A DNA stretch of 64,000 bases from Betaproteobacteria bacterium (GCA_016713305.1 JADJPK010000014.1:1-64000), one strand, 5' to 3'; shown: positions 17,354 to 26,909, numbered from the stretch's first letter. Notes: generated by a model not told the origin, from the sequence alone. Numbers and translations are program-made.

Positions 17354-19135
17354 TCACGACCGGACGACCGGCTTGCCGAAGGCGGGTTCGCGGTAGGGCG
17401 TCGGCGGCAGCTGCCAGGTGCCCGTGCTGGGTGGCTTGACCTCGCCGTCCACGTGCACGTCCAGAAGGCAGGGCTTGCCCAGCGCCACGGCGTGCTTCAG
17501 GGCGTCGGCGAGCTGGTCGGAGTGCTTGACGGTGATGCCTGCCACGCCGTAGCTGCGCGCCATGGCGGCGAAGTCGGGGTTGTACGGCTCGCGTTTCGGC
17601 CCGGCGTAGAAGCCGGTCCCGATCTCCCGGCCGCCGAACATGCCGTGCTGGATGTCGCGGATGGCGCCCCAGGCGAAGTTGTTCCACACGACCCATACGG
17701 CCGGAATGTCGTATTCCACCGCCGTGGCGAGTACGTGCGGCGTCATGGTGAAGCCGCCGTCGCCGATGATGGCCACACAGGGTCGATGCGGCGCCGCGAG
17801 CTTGGCGCCGAGAATGCCGCTCACGCCGAAGCCCATCGCCGAGAACCCCCAGGAGTTGAGCATGGCCTGGGGCTGGCGGGCTTCCCAGAACTGCATGAAC
17901 CAGTTGTGATGCACGCCGCTGTCGCAGGAGATGATCGCGTCGTCCGGCAGGGCGATGCGCAGCTCCTTCACCACGCGTTCGGGCCGCAACGGCGATCCGC
18001 TCATGTCGAAGCCCGGCTTCGTGAAGGTGTCCCATTCCGCCTGCCAGCCGCGGATCTGTTCCAGCCAGGGTGCGAAGCGGCTGCGGGTGTCCAGGTTGCG
18101 CCGGCGCGCCTCGTCGGCGAGTTGCCCGAGGAACACCTTGGCGTCGGCCACGATGCCCAGCGCGACCGGGTAGTTGCGGCCGATCTCGGATGGGTCGACG
18201 TCGACGTGCACGAGTTTCGTCGGCGGAATGTTCCACGAGTAGCCGGGAATCCACGACGAGGACGAACGGTCGTCGAAGCGCGCGCCCACGGTGATGAGCA
18301 GATCGCAATGACGCCCCACCTGATTGGCGGGATACGTGCCGTTGCGGCCGATGAAGCCCAGGGCCAGGCGATGCGGCATGGGCACGGTGCCCAGTCCGTT
18401 GGGAGACGTGATGACCGGAATGTCCAGCATCTCCGCGATCGCCGTGAGTTCGGGCCCGGCCTCCGCGAGCGTCACGCCGTGGCTCACGAAGAAGGCGGGG
18501 CGCTGGGCGGAGGCGATGAGGTCGGCGACCTTCCGCAGATCGTCCGGCGACGCGCCCGGTTTCGGGAACCCCGCAGCCTGGTCGGACGCCTGCATCGTCA
18601 CGTCCGCCTCTTCCTGGAAGAGATTGAACGGGACGTCCAGATTCACCGGACCGGGACGGCCGGTGAGCATGAGGTTGTAGCTCTGGCGCAACGCGAGCGG
18701 CAGCATGTCCACCCGCGTGGGCTGGAATGTGCGCTTCACGTAGGGCCGCAGCGCCACTGGAAACTCCGCCGCCTGGTTGCGATAGCTTTCCTGGAAGGGG
18801 CCGCGATTGAACTGCGACGTCGGGACGTTGGCCGTGATGGCGTAGAACGCGGACGAATCCGCCGACGCGCATGCCGTGGCCATCACGAGATTGCACGAAC
18901 CGGGACCGCAGGAAGTGAGCGTCGCGACGGGACGGTGGGCGATCCGGTAGTAGGCGTCGGCCATGTGACCGGCCGTCTGTTCGTGCCTGGGGGAGATGAG
19001 CTTGATGCGATCCTGCCGTTCCCACAGTGCATCGAGCAGGCCCACGTTGCCGTGACCGCAGATGCCGAAGACGTACGGCACCTTCTCCTGGATGAGGAAA
19101 TCGGAGATGAGGTCCCCGCCTTTCATGCGTGGCAT
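17354..19135 (-). CDS. Thiamine-diphosphate-dependent enzyme, acetolactate-synthase-like
   Basis: This 593-residue TPP enzyme has the usual three domains. The catalytic Glu of the pyrimidine domain is in SPRHEQTAGHMADAY (Glu52). The central domain includes GARFDDRSS. The diphosphate-binding motif GDGGFTMTPHVLATAVEYD begins near residue 453 and is followed by VVWNNFAWG. It resembles the large subunit of acetolactate synthase or a benzoylformate/oxalyl-CoA decarboxylase-like enzyme, but no small regulatory subunit is present. It is the first gene of a leftward run, starts after GGAGGAG, and is divergent from a FAD dehydrogenase across a 39-bp palindrome. A catabolic decarboxylase or carboligase role is likely. 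Confidence 0.88.
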   Translation of the reverse strand: MPRMKGGDLISDFLIQEKVPYVFGICGHGNVGLLDALWERQDRIKLISPRHEQTAGHMADAYYRIAHRPVATLTSCGPGSCNLVMATACASADSSAFYAITANVPTSQFNRGPFQESYRNQAAEFPVALRPYVKRTFQPTRVDMLPLALRQSYNLMLTGRPGPVNLDVPFNLFQEEADVTMQASDQAAGFPKPGASPDDLRKVADLIASAQRPAFFVSHGVTLAEAGPELTAIAEMLDIPVITSPNGLGTVPMPHRLALGFIGRNGTYPANQVGRHCDLLITVGARFDDRSSSSWIPGYSWNIPPTKLVHVDVDPSEIGRNYPVALGIVADAKVFLGQLADEARRRNLDTRSRFAPWLEQIRGWQAEWDTFTKPGFDMSGSPLRPERVVKELRIALPDDAIISCDSGVHHNWFMQFWEARQPQAMLNSWGFSAMGFGVSGILGAKLAAPHRPCVAIIGDGGFTMTPHVLATAVEYDIPAVWVVWNNFAWGAIRDIQHGMFGGREIGTGFYAGPKREPYNPDFAAMARSYGVAGITVKHSDQLADALKHAVALGKPCLLDVHVDGEVKPPSTGTWQLPPTPYREPAFGKPVVRS

Positions 19136-19175
19136 GCTTGCGCTCCTCCAAGGCCCGGTATGCCGGGTTCACCAT

Positions 19176-19214
19176 GTTGCGATACTGTAGAACATGTTTC
19201 TACAATGTCGCAAC
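19176..19214. promoter_or_regulatory. 39-bp palindromic operator between divergent catabolic genes
   Basis: The left arm GTTGCGATACTGTAGAA (19176-19192) and the right arm TTCTACAATGTCGCAAC (19198-19214) are complementary at 15 of 17 positions around a 5-base centre. The element lies in the 103-bp gap between the TPP enzyme start (19135, leftward) and the FAD dehydrogenase start (19239, rightward). It is therefore well placed to control both promoters through a dimeric or tetrameric regulator. The IclR-family protein encoded at 22.2-23.1 kb is the nearest candidate. Confidence 0.75.
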
Positions 19215-19238
19215 CAATCCAATAATGTCGGAGATGCG

Positions 19239-20729
19239 ATGCTGCCGGAGCGTTGTGACGTCGTCGTGGTGGGTGCAGGCAACGCTGCGATGTGCGCCGC
19301 GCTCGCTGCGCGCGAATCGGGTGTGGACGTGATCGTCCTGGAACGCGCGCCCGAGGACGAGTCCGGCGGCAACACCCGGTTCACCGCGGGTGCCATCCGT
19401 TTCGCGTACGACGGCGTGGACGATCTCCGTGCGCTGATGCCGGACCTGTCGGATGAGGAAGTCGCGCGCACCGACTTCGGTTCGTATCCGGAAGACAAGT
19501 TCTTCGACGACATGGCGCGCGTCACGGAGAACCGCACCGATCCCGATCTCGTGGAATTGCTGGTGCGCCGCAGCAAGTCGACGCTCATGTGGCTGCGGAC
19601 CTACGGGCTGCGCTTCGTCCCCATCTACGGTCGGCAGGCATTCAAGGTCGACGGCCGCTTCAAGTTCTGGGGCGGGCTCACCGTCGAGGCCTGGGGCGGC
19701 GGCCCGGGGCTCGTGGAGGCCGAGAAGCGCGCGGCGGAGAAGCAGGGGATTGCCGTTCACTACGAGGCGCGCGCGCTCTCGCTGATTCACGACGACACCG
19801 GTGTGCAGGGCGTGGTGGTCAAGCACAGGGGCAGGACCTCGACGATCCGCTGCCGCGCGGTGGTGCTCGCGTCCGGCGGATTCGAGTCGAACCCGGAATG
19901 GCGCACGCGCTATCTCGGTCCGGGCTGGGATCTCGCCAAGGTGCGCGGCACGCGCTTCAACACGGGTGACGGCATCCGCATGGCGCTGGAGATCGGCGCG
20001 TCGCCCAAGGGCAACTGGTCGGGCTGTCACGCGGTGGGCTGGGACCGCAACGCGCCCGAGTTCGGCGACCTCGCGGTGGGCGACGGCTTCCAGAAGCACT
20101 CGTATCCCTGGGGCATCATGCTCAACGCCAACGGCGAGCGTTTCGTGGACGAGGGCGCGGACTTCCGCAATTACACGTACGCCAAGTACGGCGCGGTGAT
20201 CCTGCGGCAGCCGGGGCAGTTCGCCTGGCAGATCTTCGACCGGAAGGTCACGCACCTGCTGCGCGACGAGTACCGCATCCGGCAGGTCACCAAGGTCACG
20301 GCGGGCACGCTGGAGGAATTGGCAGGCAAGCTCGAGGATGTCAACGCGTCCAGGGCGGTCGAGACGATCCGGCAGTACAACGCGGCGGTGCGCACCGACA
20401 TCGCGTTCGACCCCAACGTGAAGGACGGGCGGCGCACGGAAGGGCTGCCCGTGCCCAAGTCCAACTGGGCGAACACCATCGACACGCCGCCGTTCGAGGC
20501 CTATGCGGTGTCCTGCGGGATCACGTTCACGTTCGGCGGGCTGCGCATCACGACCGATGCGCAGGTGGTGGACACGGACGGCATGCCCATCCCCGGTCTC
20601 TACGCCGCGGGTGAACTCGTGGGCGGTCTCTTCTACTTCAACTATCCCGGCGGGACGGGGCTCATGTCCGGCTCGGTCTTCGGGCGCATCGCGGGGACCA
20701 GCGCGGGCCGTGCAGCCGCCGCCCGATGA
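19239..20729 (+). CDS. FAD-dependent dehydrogenase, tricarballylate dehydrogenase (TcuA)-like
   Basis: This 496-residue flavoprotein of the fumarate reductase / succinate dehydrogenase flavoprotein family most resembles TcuA-type tricarballylate dehydrogenases. The dinucleotide motif VVVGAGNAAMCAALAARESG lies at the N-terminus, followed by ERAPEDESGGNTRFTAGAIR. A C-terminal motif ITFTFGGLRITTDAQV and GLYAAGELVGG completes the FAD fold. CGGAGA precedes the ATG at 19239. It overlaps the next FAD gene by four bases. The product should oxidise a carboxylic acid to an unsaturated acid; tricarballylate itself is not proven, and no TcuB-like partner is present. Confidence 0.85.
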   Translation: MLPERCDVVVVGAGNAAMCAALAARESGVDVIVLERAPEDESGGNTRFTAGAIRFAYDGVDDLRALMPDLSDEEVARTDFGSYPEDKFFDDMARVTENRTDPDLVELLVRRSKSTLMWLRTYGLRFVPIYGRQAFKVDGRFKFWGGLTVEAWGGGPGLVEAEKRAAEKQGIAVHYEARALSLIHDDTGVQGVVVKHRGRTSTIRCRAVVLASGGFESNPEWRTRYLGPGWDLAKVRGTRFNTGDGIRMALEIGASPKGNWSGCHAVGWDRNAPEFGDLAVGDGFQKHSYPWGIMLNANGERFVDEGADFRNYTYAKYGAVILRQPGQFAWQIFDRKVTHLLRDEYRIRQVTKVTAGTLEELAGKLEDVNASRAVETIRQYNAAVRTDIAFDPNVKDGRRTEGLPVPKSNWANTIDTPPFEAYAVSCGITFTFGGLRITTDAQVVDTDGMPIPGLYAAGELVGGLFYFNYPGGTGLMSGSVFGRIAGTSAGRAAAAR

Positions 20730-22177
20730 CTGACGGGGGCGACACCGCCGACGTGGTCGTCGTCGGCGGAGGCGGGGCAGGGCTCGCTGCCGCGATCGAG
20801 GCTGCGGAGGCCGGCGCGCGCGTGGTCCTGCTGGAGAAGAATCCGGGGCTGGGCGGCTCGACGGCCTGGTCCGTCGGGTCCATCACCTCGACCCGCACAC
20901 CGCATCAGCAGCGCCGTGGCATCGTGGACCGGCCGGAGGATCACGATGCCGACATGCCTCTGTTTGCGCCCGGCATCGCGCATCGCGACAACGCGCCGCT
21001 GCGGCGGATCCTCTGCGATGACGTTCCGGACGCCATGCGGTGGCTCATGGAGTCCGGCGTGCGCTTCTTCGGCCCCATGCCCGAACCTCCGCACCGGCTC
21101 CCTCGCATGCACACGGTGCTGCCCAATTCGCTGTCGTTCATCTATCACCTGCGGCGCCGCGCCGCGCGGGCCGGTGTCGACATCCGTACCGGCTGGCGTG
21201 CGGCGGAGTTGTTGACGGACGGCGGGCGTGTCGTGGGCGTTGCCGCCGAGGACGGGCGAAAGATCGGTGCGGGCAGCGGCGTCGTGCTGGCCGCGGGAGA
21301 CTTCACCAATGATCCGGAGCTGAAGGCCCTTCACATCGGCGCGCAGGAGGCAAAGGTGGAAGGGGTGAACGTCACGGCCACCGGCGACGGGCAGAAGCTG
21401 GCCCTGAAACTCGGAGCGCGGATCCTCAATGGCGATCTCGCGCTGGGCCCCGAACTGCGATTCATCGCGCCCACGCGCACGACACTTCTCCGGCGCCTGC
21501 CGCCATGGCCCGCCGTCGCGCTCGCCATGCAGTGGTCGATGGATCACCTGCCCCAACGCATCCTGCGCCCGTTCATCATGAGTTTTCTGACGACGGCACT
21601 GGCGCCCTCGCCGGACCTGTTTCAACAGGGGGCTCTGCTCGTCAACGGCAAGGGCGCGCGCTTCTGCGACGAGAAGGACAGACCCGCCCTTGCGTTGCCG
21701 GATCAGCCGGACAAGACCGGCTACATTCTGGTGGATGGGGCCCTGGCGCAGCGTTTCTCCGCCTGGCCGCATTTCATCTCCACCGCCCCCGGCGTCGCGT
21801 ATGCGTACCTGCCCGACTACCGGCGCAACCGGCCCGATGTGTTCCGAGAAGGCGCGACGGTCGACGCACTCGCCCGCAAGTTGGGGGTGCCGGACGCGGC
21901 ACTGGCGTCGTCCTTCGCTGCAATGCCCGGAGCGCGTCCGCCGTTCATCGCGCTGGGCCCCGTGCGTCCGGTCTTCGTTCACAACGAGGGCGGACTGGCG
22001 GTGGACGACCGGCACCGGGTGCTGGATGCCCAGGACCGGCCCATTCCCGGGCTGTATGCCGCCGGATCCACGGGGCAGGGCGGGCTGCTGTTGAAGGGCC
22101 ACGGCCACCATCTTGCGTGGGCGTTCGTGTCCGGCAGGCGGGCTGGCCGCTTCGCCGCGGGAGACCGGCGTGCCTGA
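20726..22177 (+). CDS. FAD-binding dehydrogenase, fumarate reductase/KstD-like flavoprotein
   Basis: This 483-residue flavoprotein is translationally coupled (ATGA overlap) to the TcuA-like gene. The N-terminal FAD motif is VVVGGGGAGLAAAIEAAEAG, then NPGLGGSTAWSVG, as in fumarate reductase flavoprotein and 3-ketosteroid delta-1-dehydrogenase relatives. The C-terminus has PIPGLYAAGSTGQGGLLLKG followed by GHHLAWAFVSGRRAG. The two consecutive FAD dehydrogenases share a fold but not close sequence, so they may act on successive intermediates or form a heteromer. There is no heme or Fe-S partner gene, so electrons must pass to an unknown acceptor. Confidence 0.85.
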   Translation: MTDGGDTADVVVVGGGGAGLAAAIEAAEAGARVVLLEKNPGLGGSTAWSVGSITSTRTPHQQRRGIVDRPEDHDADMPLFAPGIAHRDNAPLRRILCDDVPDAMRWLMESGVRFFGPMPEPPHRLPRMHTVLPNSLSFIYHLRRRAARAGVDIRTGWRAAELLTDGGRVVGVAAEDGRKIGAGSGVVLAAGDFTNDPELKALHIGAQEAKVEGVNVTATGDGQKLALKLGARILNGDLALGPELRFIAPTRTTLLRRLPPWPAVALAMQWSMDHLPQRILRPFIMSFLTTALAPSPDLFQQGALLVNGKGARFCDEKDRPALALPDQPDKTGYILVDGALAQRFSAWPHFISTAPGVAYAYLPDYRRNRPDVFREGATVDALARKLGVPDAALASSFAAMPGARPPFIALGPVRPVFVHNEGGLAVDDRHRVLDAQDRPIPGLYAAGSTGQGGLLLKGHGHHLAWAFVSGRRAGRFAAGDRRA

Positions 22178-22199
22178 CCTGCGGCGAGGGGAAGGAGTG

Positions 22200-23066
22200 T
22201 CAGCCGTTCCCGTCGTGGGCAAAGGCGCGCCGGCGGTAGCCGAGGTCGCGGGACAGTTCGTCCGCCACTCCGCTCACGATCGCGCCCAGCCGGGTCAGCT
22301 CGCGCCGCGTCACACGCCATACCGGTCCCGAGATGCCCACGGCCGCCACGGTCTGCTGCATGAAGTTGCGCACGGGCGCGGCCGCGCAGCGCAGCTCCTG
22401 ATTGAACTCGGTGTCGTCCACGCCGAGGCCGTGGGCCGCCACTTTCCGAAGGTCGTCCCGGATGGCATCGGGATCGGTGAGCGTCTTGGGCGTCCACGCC
22501 TGGAATCGTTCCGAACGCAGATACGTCTCCAGTTCCCCCGCCGGTCTGGCGGCCAGCAGCACCTTGCCCAGCGCCGTGCAGTGTGCGGGCCGGATGATCC
22601 CCAGACGCTCGCTCGTGCGCACGGTCGAACGGGCCTCGGCCTTGGCAATGACGGCGACGCCCGATTCCGCCGGCACGCCCAGATGCGCGGTCTCGCCCGT
22701 TTCCTCCGCCAGGCGGCGCAGGAACGGCATGGCGAAGTTGACGAGTTCCACTTCGGTGAACGCGCCGGCCGCCTGCATGAAAAGCCGCGGACCCACCCGG
22801 TAGCGCCTGCCTTCGTCCTGACGCACGTACCCGAGCGTCGTGAGCGTCTTCAGAAGATGGAAGGTGGTGCTGGTGTGCAGATCGGTCGCGCGGCTGATGT
22901 CCGCCAGACCGACCGCGTCGTCCTGTCCGGCGATGGCTTCGAGAATGGCGAACGCGCGTTCGAGCGACTGGACCGTGCGCACGGAGGCCGGACCGCGCTT
23001 TTCTGCGGTGGCGGCGGCTCGTGCGTCGGAGGAGGATTCGTGCGGGTTGCGTGGAACGTTCGGCAT
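22200..23066 (-). CDS. IclR-family transcriptional regulator
   Basis: This 288-residue regulator starts at an ATG at 23064-23066. The winged helix-turn-helix (about residues 28-85) contains SVRTVQSLERAFAILEAIAG and HTSTTFHLLKTLTTLGYVRQ, the IclR signature. The C-terminal IclR effector domain includes AHLGVPAESGVAVIAKAEAR and AHCTALGKVLLA. It lies convergent to the two FAD dehydrogenase genes and divergent from the hydrolase gene at 23.2 kb. IclR proteins usually control adjacent catabolic genes in response to a small acid, so the palindrome at 19.2 kb and the intergenic region at 23.1 kb are plausible targets. Confidence 0.9.
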   Translation of the reverse strand: MPNVPRNPHESSSDARAAATAEKRGPASVRTVQSLERAFAILEAIAGQDDAVGLADISRATDLHTSTTFHLLKTLTTLGYVRQDEGRRYRVGPRLFMQAAGAFTEVELVNFAMPFLRRLAEETGETAHLGVPAESGVAVIAKAEARSTVRTSERLGIIRPAHCTALGKVLLAARPAGELETYLRSERFQAWTPKTLTDPDAIRDDLRKVAAHGLGVDDTEFNQELRCAAAPVRNFMQQTVAAVGISGPVWRVTRRELTRLGAIVSGVADELSRDLGYRRRAFAHDGNG

Positions 23067-23161
23067 GCCGGGAATTCTAGCGGGGAGTCGTCCTCGTATC
23101 ATGAGCGATCGAAGGAGGGAGGCTCGCCGCGCCCGCCGATGAAGAAACTCGGGAGTTCGAG

Positions 23162-23563
23162 ATGAACCAGAACACGGGCGTGCCGGACGCGGACGCCGCA
23201 GGTCTTCTGCGCCGCGCACTCGCCTCGGCCGCCGCGGTGCAGATGGCGCAGCGCGCGCCGTATCTTTCGGCGCGTGTGGCGGTCGGGGTGGACGATGCGG
23301 TGACGCTCCTCGAGTTTCACGAAGGCCGGCTCGAGATGCGGGAGCGCATTCCGCTGCTGTGCCCCTGGGACTTCGCCATACGGGGCAAGGCCGCCGCGTG
23401 GCTCGCGTACTGGGCACCGGTTCCCGAACCCGGGTTCCACGATCTGTTCGCCCTGTCCAAGCGCGGACTCATGAGCTTCGAGGGTGACCTGCGGCCCTTC
23501 ATGGCCCATCTGCAGTTCTTCAAGGATCTGCTCGCCCTGCCGCGCGGGGAGGGCCGGGCATGA
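23162..23563 (+). CDS. Uncharacterised 133-residue protein coupled to hydrolase
   Basis: This 133-residue cytoplasmic protein starts at 23162 after GGGAG. It has no recognisable catalytic motif. It contains a moderately hydrophobic core, AVGVDDAVTLLEFHEGRLEM, and RGKAAAWLAYWAPVPEPGFH, and ends FKDLLALPRGEGRA. The pattern loosely recalls small SCP2-like lipid-binding domains, but I cannot support that. It overlaps the following hydrolase gene by four bases, so the two products are made together and may act on the same compound. Confidence 0.7.
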   Translation: MNQNTGVPDADAAGLLRRALASAAAVQMAQRAPYLSARVAVGVDDAVTLLEFHEGRLEMRERIPLLCPWDFAIRGKAAAWLAYWAPVPEPGFHDLFALSKRGLMSFEGDLRPFMAHLQFFKDLLALPRGEGRA

Positions 23564-24432
23564 GCGCGCCCCGGTTCGAACCCATCGCCGGTCGCTATGT
23601 CCGGTTCGAGATCGAAGGAGAACCGTGCCGGGTCTACTTCGAGGAAGCGGGGCAGGGCATTCCGCTCGTGTGCCTGCACACGGCGGGCGCGGACGGGCGG
23701 CAGTTCCGTCACATGATGCTGGACGAGGCGATCACCTCGCACTACCGCGTGCTCGCGTTCGACATGCCCTGGCACGGCAAGTCGTATCCGCCCGAAGGAG
23801 CCTTCGGCCGCGAATACCGCCTCACCACCGATCTCTACGTGGCAAGCGTGCGCGCCTTCTGTGCGGCACTGGAGCTGGAGCGGCCCGTCGTGATGGGCTG
23901 CTCCATCGGCGGACGCATCGTGCTGCAGCTCGCCGCGAGGCACGGCGGCGAATTCCGCGCCCTGATCGGACTGGAGGCGGCCGACTTCCAGCAGCCGTGG
24001 TACGACACGGCGTGGCTCAACCGTCCCGACGTCCACGGCGGTGAGGTGTGCGCGGCGCTCGTCTCGGGGCTGGTGGCCCCGCAGTCGCCTGCCCGGTTCC
24101 GCGACGAGACGCTGTGGCAGTACAAGCAGGGCGGCCCCGGGATCTTCAAGGGCGACCTGTACTTCTACCGGGTGGACGGCGATCTGCGCGGAAAGCTGAC
24201 GGGGATCGATACCCGCCGCTGCCCGCTGTATCTGCTGACCGGCGAGTACGACTTCTCCTGCACGCCGGAAGACACGCTGCGGACCGCGGCGTCGATCCCC
24301 GGTTCACAGGTCACCGTGATGAAGGAGGTCGGGCACTTTCCCATGAGCGAGAACCCGGCCCAGTTCCGCCGCTACATCCTGCCGGTGCTGGACGAGATCC
24401 GCGCCGGCACCTCACCGCAGGCCACTTCATGA
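23560..24432 (+). CDS. Alpha/beta hydrolase
   Basis: This 290-residue alpha/beta hydrolase has the nucleophile elbow GCSIGG near residue 113 (Ser as nucleophile), the acid in LTGEYDFSC near 230 and His in VGHFPMSENP near 258. The oxyanion region is CLHTAGADGRQFRHM. It is coupled to the 133-residue gene upstream and to the disrupted aldehyde dehydrogenase downstream (ATGA overlaps on both sides). It should cleave an ester, lactone or C-C bond (MhpC-like). The family is clear; the reaction is not. Confidence 0.87.
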   Translation: MSAPRFEPIAGRYVRFEIEGEPCRVYFEEAGQGIPLVCLHTAGADGRQFRHMMLDEAITSHYRVLAFDMPWHGKSYPPEGAFGREYRLTTDLYVASVRAFCAALELERPVVMGCSIGGRIVLQLAARHGGEFRALIGLEAADFQQPWYDTAWLNRPDVHGGEVCAALVSGLVAPQSPARFRDETLWQYKQGGPGIFKGDLYFYRVDGDLRGKLTGIDTRRCPLYLLTGEYDFSCTPEDTLRTAASIPGSQVTVMKEVGHFPMSENPAQFRRYILPVLDEIRAGTSPQATS

Positions 24433-25894
24433 ACACATCCATCACCGCCGATTCGTCCCCCAAGCCGATGCTGATCGGCGGGCAGTGGGTCGAAGGCGCC
24501 GCCTCCCTGGACATCGTCAATCCCGCGAACGGCGAACTGGCGTATCGCGTCAGTGCGGCGTCCGGCGGCGACGTGGACCATGCGGTCGAGGCCGCGTCAA
24601 GGGCTGCCGCCCAGCCCGCGTGGCAGTTCATGCTGCCGCATCTGCGCGCCGATCTGCTGCACCGCATGAGCGTGCTCATGGTGGAGCGCAGCGAACTGCT
24701 CGCCCGCCTGCAGATGATCGAGAACGGCAAGGTGTGGAGCGAGTGCGTCGCGCAGGTGAAGAGCGCTGCAGCAACGTTCCGCTACTACGCATCGGTCTGC
24801 GAAACCCTGGGCTCGGAGCTGACACCGTCCCGAGGGCGCTACCTGTCGATGACGGTCCACGAACCCTACGGCGTGGTCGTGGCCATCACGCCGTGGAATT
24901 CGCCGATGACCATGGAGGCGCAGAAGGTCGCCCCGGCGCTCGCGGCAGGAAACTCCGTGATCCTGAAGCCGTCGGAATGGACGCCGTCGGCCGCGCTGGA
25001 GCTCGGGCGGATCGGACTCGACGCGGGCTTGCCGCCGGGCGTGCTCAACGTCCTGCCCGGAACCGGTGCCGTGGCGGGAGCGGCGCTGGTGGCGCATCCG
25101 CGTGTCGGCATGGTGTCCTTCACGGGGGCACGGCCAGCGGCAAGCGGATCGCCGCCCTGGCTGCGCAGAAGCTGATGCCCGTGGCGCTGGAACTGGGCGG
25201 CAAGTCGCCCCACGTGATCTTCGCGGATGCGGACCTCGAGGCCGCGGTGCAGGCGGTCGCGGGCGGCATTTTCGAAGGCAGCGGCCAATCCTGCGTGGCG
25301 GGCTCCCGCATGTTCGTCCAGCGACCGGTCTACGAGCAGGCCGTGGCCCGGGTGACCGGCATTGCGCGCGCATTGAAGGTGGACCTGCCGGACGTTCCCG
25401 GCGCTCAGATGGGACCCATCGCCTCGTTCGTGCACCGGGACCGCATCGAGGCCATGGTGAACGCAGCACGTGCAGACGGAGCTCAGGTACTCTGCGGTGC
25501 CGCCCGGCCGGAAGACGCACGGCTCGCGAAGGGCGCGTTCTACCTGCCCACGGTACTCGGGGGCATCGGCAATCGGGCACGCATCGCGCAGGAGGAGATT
25601 TTCGGCCCCGCACTCTGACCGATTCCCGTCGAGGACGAGGACGATCTCGTCGCGCAAGCGAACGACTCCGCGCTGGGCCTGGCCGCCGGTGTGTGGTCGG
25701 CGGATTTTGCGCGGTGCTGGCGCGTGGCCAGGCGTCTGCACGCCGGAACCGTCTGGGTCAACACGTACAAGCAGCTTTCCATCGCGACCCCGTTCGGCGG
25801 CTTCAAGGAAAGCGGCCTGGGGCGGGAGAAAGGCATCACCGGCCTGCGGCTGTATCAGCAGACCAAGGCGATCTATCTTGGCCTGGAAGGATGA
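24429..25894 (+). pseudogene. Aldehyde dehydrogenase, disrupted by frameshift and stop
   Basis: The full aldehyde dehydrogenase sequence is recoverable only across two lesions. The first 230 codons read ITPWNSPMTMEAQK and MVSFTG, then the frame breaks at a five-G run (25124-25128) where six G would restore FTGGTASGKRIA. The second part holds ELGGKSPH (catalytic Glu) and GQSCVAGSR (catalytic Cys), and stops at an in-frame TGA (25616-25618) just after EEIFGPAL. The same frame then continues with IPVEDEDDLVAQAND and the normal C-terminus PFGGFKESGLGREKGITGLR. A homopolymer error could explain the first lesion but not the TGA. An intact homologue lies at 15.9-17.3 kb. Confidence 0.82.
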
Positions 25895-26023
25895 CGGGCC
25901 TGTTTTCGAACTCGACACACCGCGCGAGCTGCACGCCACGCGACGATCGCCGGCGCCCGCAGCGATGACAGCCTCGCCGGAGCGGCGCGCATCCCGGCTT
26001 CACCCCACTCATCAGGGTCCGAC

Positions 26024-26905
26024 ATGAATTCCACCGCACACATCGCATTCATCGGTCTTGGCGTCATGGGAGAACCGATGTGCCGCAACCTCCGGCAGAA
26101 GAGCGGTCGTACGATCCGCGCCCTGGATCGGGAAGCCGCGCCGCTCGAGCGGCTGGCGCCGCATGGCGTGACCGCCGCGCGAGACGTGCGCGATGCGGTG
26201 ACCGGCGCCCAGGTCATCTTCCTGTCGCTTCCTTCCGGCGAGATCGTCGACCAGGTGGTGAATGGCCCCGGCGGACTCGCCACCTGCGCGGGTGCCGGTC
26301 AGATCGTCGTGGACCTGGGCACGTCGCCCGTGGATCTCACCCGGCGCTGGGCCGCGGATTTCGCGGGCCGCGGAATCACCTGGGTGGACGCGCCCGTGGC
26401 GCGGACGCGCGCCGCGGCGGAGGCCGGACAGCTGTCGGTGATGGTGGGCGCCGCAGAGGATGTCTTCGAATCGGTGCGGCCGCTCATCGCGACCTTCGCC
26501 TCCGACATCACGCTGTGCGGCCCGGTGGGCTGCGGGCAGGTGGTGAAGATCCTGAACAACATGGTGCTGTTCCAGACGGTGCTGGCGCTGTCGGAAGCGC
26601 GCGCCATCGGCCGTCGCGCCGGGGTCGACCCGGCGCTGCTGTTCGACACGCTGTCCAAGGGCTCGGCCGACAGCTTCGCGCTGCGCAACCACGGCATGAA
26701 GGCCATCGTCCCGGGCGAGTTCCCCGAACGCGCGTTCCCCGTCACCTACGCGCTCAAGGACCTGGGCTACGCGCTTCGGCTGGCCGAGGACACCGGCGTG
26801 ACCGCGCAGGCGGCCTCCCTCGTGAAGACCTGGTTCGACCGCGCCATCGACGCCGGCGAGGGCGCCCGGTACTTTCCGGTGATCAGCCGCCTGGTGGACG
26901 ACTGA
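26024..26905 (+). CDS. NAD(P)-binding beta-hydroxyacid dehydrogenase, MmsB/GarR-like
   Basis: This 293-residue enzyme of the 3-hydroxyisobutyrate / tartronate semialdehyde reductase family has the N-terminal Rossmann motif IGLGVMGEPM. The substrate loop carries the family pattern FLSLPSGEIV. The catalytic Lys is in VVKILNNMVLF near residue 175, and FAGRGITWVDAPVARTR matches the family signature. It follows the aldehyde dehydrogenase by 130 bp on the same strand and converges on a DapA-like gene. A role in reducing or oxidising a short-chain hydroxyacid of the same pathway is likely. Confidence 0.88.
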   Translation: MNSTAHIAFIGLGVMGEPMCRNLRQKSGRTIRALDREAAPLERLAPHGVTAARDVRDAVTGAQVIFLSLPSGEIVDQVVNGPGGLATCAGAGQIVVDLGTSPVDLTRRWAADFAGRGITWVDAPVARTRAAAEAGQLSVMVGAAEDVFESVRPLIATFASDITLCGPVGCGQVVKILNNMVLFQTVLALSEARAIGRRAGVDPALLFDTLSKGSADSFALRNHGMKAIVPGEFPERAFPVTYALKDLGYALRLAEDTGVTAQAASLVKTWFDRAIDAGEGARYFPVISRLVDD

Positions 26906-26909
26906 CCGG

